Assembly (NCBI RefSeq): GCF_900964775.1
Contig: NC_041807.1
Location: 33,098,013 to 33,162,012, forward strand
DNA from: Scleropages formosus
Lineage: Eukaryota; Chordata; Actinopteri; Osteoglossiformes; Osteoglossidae
Direction of reading: 5' to 3'
DNA length: 64,000 bases
Of this stretch, positions 35,736-47,106 are shown in pieces. The first letter of the stretch is position 1. The number at the start of each line of letters is the position of its first letter. Below the pieces are notes generated by a model that worked only from the letters and a program-made list of their open reading frames with translations, ran no database searches and was not told where the DNA came from. A program made the position numbers and the translations under genes.

Positions 35736-36662
35736 AATAAATTTCCCCAGCAGATGTAGCAGTTCCAGAATGTCTGTAATGCCAGTCACAGATTTGTCTA
35801 TTCAGGCAGACCCAGCTGGCTTCCACTGCTTTGGGAAGTACAGCAGGAGCGAATAAGTTCACATGGAGAGTGTTTTCTTCACTTCAGTATGCATGGATGT
35901 GAGAATTCACAATGACCAATAAGAGAAGCACAAAACAAGAAAGTCTACTCCTACTGTAGAATTTTGGGAACCTGCTGAAGTGTTCAGCACACAAATTTAC
36001 CTTTATTGAAAATATGTGCACATTGCTACAGCTTTCTGAATGTGCAGAAATGTGTTTCCCATCTCCAATCTGAAGAAATCCTAATGGCAAAAAAACTCAC
36101 AACTCTCTGAAACCTGATGATATCATTTACAATAAGAAAAATAACAAAAGCATAAAACAATAGTGCAAGGAGCAGGTACCAAAGGAAATAACTAACAGCC
36201 CCTAAGGGCTTGGTTCGTATCAGAAATCTTTATTTGGCAGGTCCTTCCCAGAACAAACACAGCATTTGGATTGCACACAGGTGCCATCGAGGAGGATCAC
36301 AGAGTAGATCACCTTGGTGGAAGATGTCAGTTCTTTTGTTATTCTTTGTATTGACAATCATTCTGCATTATAATTACCTAGTTTTGCAAATTGGGACTTC
36401 AACCTGTGCCTCCAGCAGGGGCAGTTAGATAGAACGGTAGCAGTAATACTTAGCAAACCAAGCTCAACACCAACAAAAGAAAATGGGCTTCTCACATCAC
36501 AAACTTGGATAGTGGGAGTCTTCCAGCTGCCTCTTTACTTTCTTAGTTTCTTTGTCTTCAACACCTTCATCTTGCAGTATCCAGTTTAACAGGAATGAGT
36601 CCAAGACTGTTTCGATCTCGTCATAACCTATGGCATAGATGTTCATCATGTTAATGTTATTC

Positions 36663-39613
36663 CTTTAAACGAGTTAACCTTTGATCTATACCTGCCGGTG
36701 CCGTCCAACCACAGTAAGACCAAAATCGTGCTGAATGTTGATGAAAATACTACTGCTAAAATTGTTGATTATATTAGAGGCCCTTATTTTGGAATGAGTG
36801 TAGATATTGCTCAATGGCTTTTGATTATAATTCAGTGGTAAAATTTGCCCTAGACTCTGTGGCCCCACCAAAAACCAAACTCATTCGAACTGCAAGAAAC
36901 TCGCCGTGGTTCAACAAATCAACTCATGCAATAAAGTGAGAATGTCGTAAATTAGAGCATAAATTGCGTTCAGCTAAACTAAACGTTTATTGTGTAGCCT
37001 GGTCTGATTGTCTAAAAAAATATTTTTAAAAAAAAATCACTTTTTCATGCCAGATCCGAATACTATGCAAAGTTAATTGATGAAAATCAGAAGAACCAGC
37101 GCTTCTGACGGTGAAAATATTAGTTGTCCGAACCATCTCAGTAGCTTTGACGTAATAACTGCAGAGGAAATTACCGTGCTAATTCACTCTATGAAAGGTA
37201 CTACCTGTCCTTTGGACCCAATCCCCACTAAACTACCGAAAGCCGCAGTTTCCGTGCTTGCAGAACCTATTGTTAATATTGTTAATACGTCGTTACTAAA
37301 TGGCTGTTCCAAAAGCTTTTTTTAGACCCCTACTAAAGAAACTGAATCTGGATTGTAATAACCCATGTAATTATAGACCCATCTCCAATCTGCCGTTTTT
37401 ATCCAAAATTCTAGAAAAGATCGTTGCTTCCCAAATTATAAAATAAATTATAAAATATCTTAATCATCATAATTTATTTGAAAAATTTCAGTCTGGTTTC
37501 CGCACTGATCACAGCACTGAAACGGCGCTCACACGTGTTGCTAATGATATTCTCACCTCTTCTGATGCTGGTCAGATCTCTATTCTTATGTTACTGGACT
37601 TGAGTGCTGCATTTGATACTGTAGACCATAGTATCCTACTGAGTAGACTTGAAAACCTGGTTGGACTAAGAGGTACTGTTCTGAAGTGGTTTGACTCATA
37701 TTTAGCTAACTGTGAACAATTTGTACTGAAATCTGATGACTATACCCCTCCATCTCGACTACTGTTCAGTATGGTGTGACACAGGGCTCTGTGTTGGGGC
37801 CATAACTGTTCTCGCTCAATATGTTACCATTGGGTGACATTCGCAAACACAATGTGAATTTCCATGCATATGCCGATGAGCACAGCTATATGCAACATTT
37901 AAGCCTGATGATCCATCACATGTGGTGTCTTTAACTAATTGTTTAACCAGTATAAAATTGTGGATGAGTAAAAATTTTTATCACTAAATGCCAGCAAAAC
38001 AGAGGTACTTGTGGTGGTTGGTGATGCCAAAACGCTCATAGTCACGCCAATCTTTATAACAAATGGTATTACTTTCAACCATACGGATTGCGTCAAGGAT
38101 TTGGGTGTCCTGTTGGATGGGAAGCTGTCATTTGTATCTCATGTAAGTGCTTTGACTAATTGTGCTTCCTTCAATTAAGAAACATAGCTAAATTACAGTG
38201 ATTCCTGTGTAGACAGGATGCTGAGAATCTGGTTCATGCTTTTGTCTCAAGCAGGCTGGACCATTATAATGCTTTATTGTCAAGTTGTCCATACCAGACT
38301 GTATCCAGACTGCAATTGGTACAAAATGCTGCTGCAAGAATTGTCACTAGAACTAGGAAGTACAACCATATAACACCGGTACTTAAATCATTACATTGGC
38401 TCCCAGTCACATTTAGACTTGATTATAAAATCCTTTTTTGACCTATAAAGCAGTACATGGCATTGCTCTGGCTTACCTTTGTGAGACTATTGATTCTTAT
38501 ATCCCTGGACAATATCTTTTGTCATGGTGACGGGACTCAAGAAGGTGACAGACTCAAGCGCAGATTGAGTTTTCCTTTTTATTGGAAAACAGGGAGCAGG
38601 CAGGAGAATGGTCAAGGGACAGGCAAGGGTCAGGCAATCGGCAAACGTTGTTGAAAGGACAAGACAGGAATCGAGGTCAAGAAGAAAACAGGTAGAAGGT
38701 CAGTAATCCGAAACAAGTTGCTGCACCCACATGTCAAGCAGGAAGCAGCAGTTGCTCATTACTGAGGTTTCGCATTGAGGACCCATCGGCGTTGCCTTTT
38801 ATCTGCTATCCCATCAGGGTGCAGCAGTTGTTGCCGATGTGCTGGCAGATGGGGTCGTGACATCTTCGTTCATTGGATGCAGGTTACCTTAAAGTACCTG
38901 TGATCAATAAGACCTCAGTAGGAGGTCACACCTTTAGTTATAGAGCACCTAAACTGTGAAATATTCTACCTGTTACTGTCAGAAATGCCCCATCTGTTTC
39001 TGTTTTCAAATCCAGACTAAAGACTTACATGTTAACTCGGGCATTCCACCTCAAATGTAATTCCACTTGCCTTGGTTGTTTTTACCACTTTTATACAAAT
39101 GCATATTAAATTAACGAAGTTACAAATCACTAATTCTGTTCTTTCCTCTTGTCGAGCACTGCCTTGCTACAGAAGACTTGAGGAGGCCAGCCGGTGGTGA
39201 CAGACGAATCCCATGCTGACTGAAGATAATGACCAACTACCATGATGGACAAGACGTTCCATACTGACCTGGGGATTCAAAATACCATATAACAACAATA
39301 TCATTATTACTTGTTAACTGACTTAGAATTGTTACTAAATCTAGAATGCCCAGGACGGGTGGGCAACCATTGGCCCGTGGACCCCCAGAGGGTTTTTCTC
39401 CCTCAACTTTCATTTGGGAGTTTTTGTTCCTTTCCTCCCTGGCCAGTAGGCATACTTATAGCTCCATGAAAGTACTATATTATGGTAGTCTTTAGTCTAC
39501 TGTCTTCTTTGTTTCTTATCTGATGTATTTGTTTTTCTTGCCTTATGCCTGTGTTAAAGCACTCTGTGTCACTGCGTGAGAAGAGCGCTCTATAAAAATA
39601 AATTGAACTGAAT
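36663..39613 (+). mobile_element. L2/Rex1-like LINE, 5'-truncated and decayed
   Basis: A non-LTR retrotransposon of the Jockey superfamily. It keeps the reverse transcriptase: [17 protein letters not shown] and [16 protein letters not shown] (motif A), a YADE box where YADD is expected (about 37868), and the C-terminal LHWLPVTFRLDYKIL near 38400. The endonuclease is missing. Stops and frameshifts are present, for example a frame change near 37320 and a TAA at 37444. The 3' UTR from about 39340 ends in AGCGCTCTATAAAAATAAAT. An 8-bp target duplication brackets it. A 343-bp insertion lies at 38519-38861. Confidence 0.88.
38519..38861. mobile_element. Short LTR-like insertion inside the LINE
   Basis: About 343 bp with ends TTGTCATGG and TCGTGAC, placed between two copies of ATCTT (about 38514-38518 and 38862-38866). 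The LINE frame resumes right after it. TGTCA/TGACA-like ends and a 4-5 bp duplication suggest a solo LTR-type fossil, although a small non-autonomous DNA element is possible. No coding parts. Confidence 0.45.
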
Positions 39614-40117
39614 TGTTATTCTCATATAGACCATCCACAACAAACATATCATATATGACCACCCGGGGTGTGTTTGAAATTTGATCCATTATCACTCGGT
39701 TGAACTCTGTGAAAAGAGACACAATTTCGAGAGAATTTCGAAGTTGTCATAAAAATATCAATTAAAATATAACTTTAGCGTGTAACACCGTAATACTACC
39801 TCTGTGGAAAACCCCTAAGCATGTTCTTAAAGGTTGTGTGAACATCCAGGATACACAGCATGGCAGCATTACTATAAGAAGCGTGGTACTTTGGGAGATA
39901 GAAAACAAGGAACGCTGCAGGCAATACATCATCCTAAAACTATACACTACAGAATGAGTTTGAGTTCTTGTCTACGAGCATAGCACAAAAGACTGACACT
40001 TTTCATCTTGGTCAATACCAATATGCCAGCTGAAGAGATTTTAGGGACCTTTAACACATAGGTAAAGCATTCAGAATATGATTTCATGCTCTTTAAGTAT
40101 CCTTCCATGTGTAAAAT

Positions 40118-40205
40118 TTCAATAACCGCTTGTCCTGAGCAGGGTCACGATGAACCACAAACTATCCCAGAAGAACCGGGTACCAGGCTGAGGGGATGTA
40201 CACAC
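40118..40205 (+). repeat. Fish interspersed repeat fragment
   Basis: Contains CGCTTGTCCTGAGCAGGGTC, then ACTATCCCAGAAGAACCGGG, a phrase common in fish repeat families. Short and diverged. Confidence 0.45.
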
Positions 40206-40489
40206 TGGATGGAACAGCAGTTCATGTAAGATATATGGAATATCACCTAAAACGACAGTCATTCACTGAAATGCTCAGCTTCCTCTTGAACAATTACAGG
40301 TGCAAAATACACTCAGTTCTTTTGCAGTACCTTCTCAAATATGCTGCATTGGCTGACATGGCTTGTTCATTTAATTAGCCAATCGAGTTACAGTTGAATA
40401 AAGTAACATTCATGTGTGCATTTCCACTGCAGAGAGTATTTTAAAGCCGGACGACAAGTGTTTTTGAGTAGAGGTATGTCCCCCAGGGG

Positions 40490-40684
40490 TGGTGCAGTGG
40501 CGCAGTTGGTTTGGCCAAGGCCCGCTGTGTGGCGGGTCTGGGGTTTCAGTTCTGCTTGGGGTGCCTTGCAGCAGATTGGCATCATCCGGGGTGTGCCCCC
40601 TCCCCCTTCAGCCTTGCGCCTTGTGTTACCGGGTTAGGCTCCGGTTTGCTGTGACTCTGCTCGGGATGAGCAATTGAAGACATT
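40490..40684 (+). repeat. tRNA-derived SINE family C
   Basis: A head GGGGTGGTGCAGTGGCGCAG, body GCTTGGGGTGCCTTGCAGCA and tail region GTTACCGGGTTAGGCTCCGG. The GT tail is lost. A TATGTCC repeat on both sides may be its target duplication. Confidence 0.75.
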
Positions 40685-41069
40685 ATGTCCATCCCCCACA
40701 ACTGTCCCAGGATTGTTCATTTATGTACTATACACAGTAGCTGGGCTTAAGGTGGTGAAATGTAATGCATGAAACAACTGGTCCGTGTCCAGAGCTGAGA
40801 AATCTCTTGGATGGGAGAGCAGGGAAAGGAGGAGCATGCAGACGAAAAAGTAATAAAGGAGTTACCCTTGTCAAGCCTTGTTCACCAGAATGAAGAGATG
40901 GTTGGGTTTCCACTGGCCCCGAAATTTACTGTTGAGAAGGAATGTAGGGGGAAAGGACTTCAATATAAAAAGATTGTTGAATGAGGTTTCGAATTAACTT
41001 TAGCATGTGAGACAACATTTACTTTCAGTCTGCTGAAATTCAGGCAAGATGCACGTGGCAGTTCAGCAT

Positions 41070-41130
41070 TCAGGTAGACGCAGCAGAGTTCTCGGATGAT
41101 ACAGCAATTGTCGGGACATTTTGCCTCCAC
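41070..41130 (+). pseudogene. Possible LINE reverse-transcriptase scrap
   Basis: The frame AAEFSDDTAIVG (41083-41118) looks like the FADDT catalytic box of Jockey-superfamily LINEs, as seen at 51710. Nothing longer could be aligned by eye. Confidence 0.3.
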
Positions 41131-41455
41131 TCTCAGAGAAAGACTGTGTGTAGTGGTGCAAACCGAAGCACCAGCTTTACCATCTTGGGTTCACAGCACC
41201 TCACTGCTGTAGACAATGAAGGCCCTGAGACTGGAGCTGGTAAAAGAGTGCTTCCTCGCTCCCTCTGTTGTTCCACATCAAGCTGTAACTGGTGCACCTG
41301 ATGAAACTGGACTTTAAACTGTTGGAACTGATGGGCAGTCTCTCTCTATCCGTTCATCTCTGACTCTCTGGAAATCCATGAAAGTTTCAAACATCTTTGC
41401 AAGTTGTACTATGGCAAGATCACCAGCAGGAGGTGGCAAAACTTCTGCAGCGCCC

Positions 41456-43539
41456 TCATCTTCTGCTCCATCTTCCTCCTCCCGTAGCTTCTTCTCTTTC
41501 CTCGGCCTGGATCGCTGCCGCCAGCGGCTCCACGTACAAAACGTAGAGAAGGGGAGACAGCGGACACCCCTGTCTTACCCCACTCAGCTGGGGCACCCAT
41601 TCCCCGAGACAGCCATTGATGGAGACTTGGCTGCCAACCCCGTTACGGAGTATCCGAACCCACCCAAGGAAGATGGAACCAAAACCCAGTCTGCCCAAGA
41701 CGTTAAACAGAAAGTGGTGGTCTACCTGATCGAACGCCTTCTTTTGGTCCAGGCTGACCAGCGCCAGGGGAGCCCTCGGGTCCTCCGCCCAGGCGATCGC
41801 GTCTCGGACAAGATGCGAATTCCAAACAGCCGAACGCTCGGGAACCCCGCACGTCCGGTCTTCATCGACCAAGAGCGCCATAACCTTCCTCAGACGCTCG
41901 GTAAGGGTTTTAGCTATTAACTTTACATCAACGCAAAGCATGGTCAGGGGCCTCCGATTGCCCAGATCAGCTTTATCGCCGTGCTTGTGCAACAGGGACA
42001 AGACCCCCGACCTCAGGCTCTTGGTTAGCTAACCTCGGGTCAGCACTTCTTCCACAACCTTGAGGAAGACAGGGTCCAGGACGTCCCAGAATGTGGAATA
42101 AAATTCCACTGGCAAACCGTCCAATCCCGGGACATTCCTCCTGTACATCCTGGAAAGCACCTCGGACAGTTCCCCCAGAGTCATGGGTGCCTCTAAGCGA
42201 GCCTGGGAATCAGCCGGGAGGGTCGCACGCAAATGCTGTTTAAAAAAAAAAAAAAGAAGGTCCCCTGTAACAAGGTCAGTTTCTGGTACTTTAAAAGACT
42301 TTTATAAAACTCTGTAGCGACCTTCAGCATCCGGGCCGTATCGTTGACCGTCTCTCCTGGCCTGCTCCGCAAAGAAGTAAAACCCGACGGGACTCCCTCA
42401 CTTTGTTAAAGAATAAAGAGAAGCATTTTTCGTCTTCCTCCAGTTCCCTTATTCGGGCTCCTGCGAGGAGAGCACTAGCTTGCTGGTCATATAATCGCCT
42501 CAATTCAGCCTTTAGCTCCGTTTCTCTGATACTACGGACACAATACTGTTTGATAATAGTCCACATTTTTGTTTCGATGGCTTCCCACCAATCCGAAACA
42601 GAGGTACAAAAAGGTTTGAACTCCTGCCGCACCGTAAAATGTTGAAAAACGTCCCTATACTCCTGCTCCTTCAAGATATCAATATTTAGTTTCCAATACC
42701 CAGGGCCGTGTAACGGGGCCTCTGTGAAAACCGTAGCCTCGACCACCAAATGGTCCGCCGGCCAATAAGGAGCGAGAAGGAACTGCTTAAAAACAACAGC
42801 GTCGGAAGCTAAGATGTAATCTAGGCGACTTTGTGCTCCTCTACCATTATACTAAGTAATGCCCGGATGACTGGGGCTGCATACTCTGAAACCATCGGAA
42901 AGACCGAATCTAGACATAAAATTCTTCAAATGCTTCATACTAACATCCTCTTTACCCTCCACATACATATTAAAATCTCTACCAATTATTAAATGTCTAT
43001 TACCGACACAGAAGGGGGCCACCTCTTCTAAAAGAGCTACGTGGGAGGCGGCCTCTACCGGACTGTAGAAGCACATCGCACGGATGCACTGTCCCCTCCA
43101 GGTGGCGTCCACTCCTAGTGCTCTACCCTGTATGAGGCAAATGTACTTAGAACGCTGATCGCCAAAGAGAATGCCGACACCTGTGGAGCGGACGCCACCC
43201 ACACTCCAGCATGATCTACAGTACCTTTCTTCCAACCAGCAGAAAAAGATGGCCACGTCCCGCTGGTCCCGAAGGTGGACTTCCAATAAGAAACATAACT
43301 GGAAGGGAGAGGATGCAAGTCTATCAAGCATTGCTGCTCTTTTTAACACATTCTTCAGTCCTCTGACATTTAAAGCTAAGATTTTAGAATTAACCAACCA
43401 CAAGGGTGATGAAACCTTGTTAAAATTCATTAAAACAGTTAAAACGCAAATTCGTTCCCCTCCTGACATTTCTATTATGCTCTCAAAATCTACAGCGACA
43501 TATGGCTGTTCATTAAGATCCTCATTTTCATCTGAGTAA
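41456..43539 (-). mobile_element. Tx1/L1-like LINE ORF2 relic
   Basis: Minus strand. The 5' part (43539 to about 42850) encodes an AP-type endonuclease (ILALNVRGLKNVLKRAAMLD, then FYSPVEAASHVALLEEVAPF and IIGRDFNMY). A linker region at 42750-42324 follows. The reverse transcriptase at 42232-41456 has YRRNVPGLDGLPVEFY, VSLDQKKAFDQVDH (motif A) and QGCPLSPLLYVLYVEPLA (motif B). It stops just before the catalytic box, so the 3' end is missing. Several stops and frame changes break it. Loss of the 3' end is unusual for LINEs and points to later rearrangement. Confidence 0.88.
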
Positions 43540-43544
43540 AGAGG

Positions 43545-43750
43545 GACAGCCCAGCACATCATCGGAGGCAAGCTTCCCTCCCTGCAGGACATCCACACCG
43601 GCGGTGTGTGAAGAAAGCACGGAGGACCATCAGAGACTCCAGCCACGCGAGCCATGGACTGCTCTCGCTGCTACCATCGGACAGACGATATCGCAGCATC
43701 AGGTCCCCCGCCAGATTCTTCTTGCAGGCCATCAGACTGTTGAACTCTAA
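43545..43750 (+). pseudogene. C-terminal scrap of a Jockey-superfamily LINE ORF
   Basis: Frames read AQHIIGGKLPSLQDIHT, then ASHGLLSLLPSDRRYRSI and FFLQAIRLLNSN before a stop. The pattern matches the end of the LINE at 50587-52436 (FTPLPSGRRYRSVKA, QAIRLMND). One frameshift lies between the two parts. Confidence 0.65.
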
Positions 43751-43754
43751 CTAA

Positions 43755-44035
43755 TTCAATTTAATTCAATTCAATTTATTTTTACAGAGCGCTCTTCTCA
43801 CGCAGTGACACAGAGCACTTTAACACAGGCATAAGGCAAGAAAAACAGATACAAACAAGAAGACAGTCGACTAATGGCTACCAAAATGAAGTACTTTTAC
43901 AGAGCTAGAAGTATGCCTACTGGCCACTGGGGAAAGGAACAAAAACTCCCAACTGAAGGTTGAGGGAGAAAAGAACCCCTGGGGGTCCACGGGCCAGTGT
44001 GAATGCCCACCCGTCCTGGGCATTCTAGAAAGTAA
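43755..44035 (-). repeat. 3' UTR of the L2/Rex1-like LINE, inverted copy
   Basis: The reverse complement of the tail at about 39340-39612. It shares CAGAGCGCTCTTCTCACGCA, AGTATGCCTACTGGCCA and GCCCACCCGTCCTGGGCATT. It is 5'-truncated down to the UTR, as LINEs often are. Confidence 0.8.
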
Positions 44036-44379
44036 CAATTGTAAGCCAGTGTAATAATGATTATGTTGCCAAATGGCATCTTAGATCCCCAGCTCAGCTA
44101 ATAACTAATAACGCCACCACACGCACAGTCCACTCTACCTCCCATGTGTATTGCATATTACCAGTACATCTTGAGTCCTACATGCATATTGAATTATGAG
44201 AATACCGTACATGTGTTTATTGTGTATATACTTTTTGTGGTCTGTATATTTGCAACTTATGCCAAACAGCTGCGGAGAATGCACCAAAGATTTTTCACCA
44301 CCTGCACACTTGTGGTTACGGTGAAGTGACAATGAAGTGCTTTGATTTTGAGTGAAAAAGAACATCAGAGTTTAGAAAC

Positions 44380-44760
44380 AGGTATAAATATGCTCCATAA
44401 GAACAAAAACTGGGACTTTAAAACCCTTAGCCTTTAAAAGTGTAAAACAGTTCACGAAAACAAATAAAAATTGGAACCGAAAGGTCCGAGAAGCGATTTC
44501 ACAACAGATGAGGAGTTTCAGATGCACTTTGTTCTTAAAATAAATCGGAGACAAATCCAATAGGACAGCAACTAATTTAAATAACGTCTCCTGCACGTTA
44601 CAAGCCATGACATTGTGAGGAAAGGTGTAAATTCCCATTATGTCTTTGAAAGTGGTGCTGAAAGGGCATTTGAATGTCCTGAGTTGGGTGTCGGTTTGGA
44701 AGGAGCCACATACCTAATGAATAAATGTGAATGTGAAGGGACACATAATGGAAAGCAGAC
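44380..44760 (+). repeat. Repeat unit shared with the inverted-repeat arms (piece 1)
   Basis: Aligns with 56560-56945: GGACTTTAAAACCCTTAGCC, GAGGAGTTTCAGATGCACTT, CAACTAATTTAAATAACGTC, GTCTTTGAAAGTGGTGCTGA. It ends in the SINE-like tail AATGAATAAATGTGAATGTG. At 44475-44497 it carries an antisense match to the 5' end of U2 snRNA (CCGAGAAGCGAT). Confidence 0.7.
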
Positions 44761-45040
44761 AAGGGGAAGAAAGGGACACAAGAAATTGACTTTGGGTATG
44801 AAAACCGTTGCTTAGTTATTCATAAAAGCATCCCTGAAAGAAGAAGCACGGGATTGGCAGCAGAGCTTAAAGCAGCCCCTCAATGAGCACGGGAGCCACA
44901 CCGGCTCTTGTACACCAGAATAACTCAGAATATACAGAATACTCTTGTATACTGAAAATGCGAAGTTAAAATACGACTGAACGCAACAGAAAATTCACCT
45001 CAAAGTCTTACTTTTAACCGACATTTTTTCCCGAGAGCGG

Positions 45041-45188
45041 GGTGCACCGGTTCTGGAGATACTGCAATACAAGGTCGATGCGTGGAGTGGACGGTGCAAG
45101 CTCCTCTTCCATCTCCCTGTCCCAAAAATCAACTTAACATATGGTCCCCAAATAGGGGATGTAGCAGATATTAAAGTGATAAACAGAT
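45041..45188 (-). pseudogene. U2 snRNA relic lacking the 5' end
   Basis: Minus strand, matching about U2 nucleotides 36-187, with many substitutions. The 3' flank has a degraded 3'-box (GGTTAAAAGTAAGA). It breaks off at the same U2 position as the copy at 50342-50491 and shares that copy's 3' flank. Confidence 0.85.
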
Positions 45189-45570
45189 TTTTTTTAAACT
45201 TCAACCTTATTAAAGGTATTAATATCTTAAACAGTTAAAAACAATTATCAACAAGTTCACAACTAAACCAAAAACAACCACATTTCCTTGGGTTGATCAA
45301 CTAAACTAAGAAATCATGAAACAACACATTATCACAGCACAACAGCATAAAGTCTCTCTTCAATTATATACATTCAAAACTCAAAAAAAGCAAAACAATC
45401 TCCTTCCTCACATTAAAACATATACAACTGGCCTACATCTTCCATATATCAACATATCCACACAAAGACCCCCCCCCATTAACAACTTAATCTGAAACAT
45501 TACATAAAAAATACAAAAAGAAAAGAAACTAACAGCAATACAGATCTATTATTGAACCAACAGAAATGAA

Positions 45571-45760
45571 AGTGCACCAATCCTAGAAATACTGCAATAC
45601 CAGGTTGATGCATGGAGTGGATGGAGCAAACACCTAGTCCCTCTCCCTGTTCCAAAAAAATCAATTTAATACATAGCCCACAAATAGAAGCTGTATCAGA
45701 TATTAAACTGATAAAAAACAGACACTACACTTGACATTAGCCAAAAGACCGAGAAGCGAC
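45571..45760 (-). pseudogene. U2 snRNA pseudogene, full length
   Basis: Minus strand. All of U2 is alignable, but the branch-point recognition element is changed (GTAGTG for GTAGTA), the first base is changed, and there are many other substitutions. The ~270 bp upstream (to about 46030) match those of the intact copy at 53457-53720, including CGCCTTCTCGGCCATAT and ACGGGGACTCGCTGCTGCC. It is therefore a genomic duplicate, not a retrocopy. Confidence 0.88.
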
Positions 45761-46541
45761 AGTGAGAAAACGAACGGGCTGAGGACCGCCTTCTCGGCCA
45801 TATAAAACCGACCCACGGGGACTCGCTGCTGCCGCTTCCAAAGCAGGACTTACACAAAAGTTCATTCGCTTTAAGAAGCGGCCCCCGTGCGTCTTGCAGT
45901 TATATACCGCATTAAAATGTACTACAGGAGAAGTGGCAAAACACAGAAAACTAGTTCGTATTTAGCATACTTGTGACGTGAACCAATTCAATTTTAGAAA
46001 CATTTCAGCTGCGGAAAGGTGTAAAAATCCCCTCGGTCTATTTGAAACCGCCCGTCGTCGAATCGCCGTTCAACGCGTTGAGTCGCGTCGCATTAAACCG
46101 GTGCGCCGAAGGAATACATGCAAATATACAGTAGAGCGACACACGGTGACGGTCGACGATGGAAATCAAGCAAAGCCAGAGACGTGGAGCGAGGCAACGC
46201 CTTTTGTTGCCAGGCATTTATCATTTATACTCCGCAGCACAGATTAAAAGTTACAGTCGCTTCACTACTGAAAAAATAAAAGAAGATGTTTTCGCCCCGT
46301 GCAATTCCGGGCACATGATGATGTGATGTGTGTATTCCAGTTTGAAAAGCTTCTTCGTGTTTGCCTAACATGATTATATAGTAACGTGTAGTGACCGACA
46401 AGACACACACATTCAATAATCATGCGTACATTGTTATTCCAAACACGAGTGAAGGTACTTCTCCCTTCCCGTGGGACGTGTAAAGAAGTGAAAGCGTGTA
46501 CGTAGCATTGTTTCAGTGCGGCCGTTTTGTTAAAGGGAATC

Positions 46542-46613
46542 TTCCCTGACCGGGAATCGAACCCGGGCCGCGGCGGTGAGAGCGCCGAATCCTAACCACT
46601 AGACCACCAGGGA
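46542..46613 (-). tRNA. tRNA-Glu (anticodon CTC)
   Basis: A 72-nt cloverleaf on the minus strand. It starts TCCCTGGTGGTCTAGTGG (A box), has anticodon CTC in CGGCGCTCTCACCGCCG, and B box GGTTCGATTCC. The acceptor stem TCCCTG/CAGGGA pairs fully, with discriminator A. It is nearly identical to vertebrate tRNA-Glu-CTC genes. No run of four or more T is seen within about 40 nt downstream; only a TTT is present 12-14 nt past the end. Confidence 0.97.
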
Positions 46614-47106
46614 CCACATGACGCAAGAGCCACCCCCACCCTACCTTAATTTAATCTGGTGATCTGCGCATCCGAAAGTCGTACACTTACTATATCACAC
46701 CGATAAGGACACATTCGCCAACAATCTGCCAAGAACAGAAAAAAAAAAAAATTACGAATGGGCTATTTTCAACCTCTAGTTTTCCTTCTCTTTGCCCTTT
46801 TCCTCACAGACTGTTTTTTTTGCTCTTCCTTTCACCGTTATGCATAATATAAGTGCATGAAATATACTACAAGTATACAACAACAACAACTGCACACGTC
46901 TCACAAAAGTTCATTTTCATCTGAGGGTCATAAGACTCCCCAAAACCGGCCACTGACGCGGAATTTAACAAGTCCCCCTGCAGAGGCGCGTCCTAGGGAT
47001 TCAACACTTGGTCGTTCGTGCCCGGCTTGAAAGCACTGCTCATCCTGGGACATGAGGCTGCCTCGCCTGTAGTTTTGGGTACGTTGCTTGGTTACAGAGT
47101 CAGTCT

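Larger units (their letters stand above)
33151..36496. other. Non-coding stretch, mostly unique
   Basis: AT-rich, with three SINE copies (34540, 34705 and 35528) and no gene signal. Segments 33,150-34,540 and 35,740-36,490 show nothing I recognise. Confidence 0.75.
36497..39706 (-). pseudogene. Unidentified coding-looking exon split by a LINE insertion
   Basis: On the minus strand an acceptor (TTTTCACAG) at 39707-39715 starts an open frame at 39706. The frame runs to the LINE target site at 39622, continues at 36662, and ends with TGA at 36497-36499. When the LINE and one copy of its 8-bp duplication (TGTTATTC, 36655-36662 and 39614-39621) are set aside, the frame is open for about 82 codons. 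It is acidic and lysine-rich near its end (KETKKVKRQLEDSHYPSL). I do not recognise the protein. A possible preceding exon is 39797-39922 (acceptor TTGCCTGCAG, donor GAG|GTAGTA). The frame that splices in phase reads SISQSTTLLIVMLPCC, while another open frame reads FLVFYLPKYHASYSNAAM, so the phase is unsettled. It could be a broken host gene or part of another element. Confidence 0.45.

Noticed and set aside
39970-40085. Further exon of the split gene (43 open codons, minus strand)
   Set aside because: There is no donor that leaves a plausible intron before the candidate exon at 39797-39922, so it was not annotated.
41378-41920. 180-aa plus-strand open frame
   Set aside because: It lies antisense to the reverse transcriptase of the Tx1/L1-like LINE, whose minus-strand frame has clear motifs.
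45041-45760. U2 relics read as retrotransposed pseudogenes
   Set aside because: They share flanking DNA beyond the RNA with other copies and have no poly-A tail or target duplication, so DNA duplication fits better.
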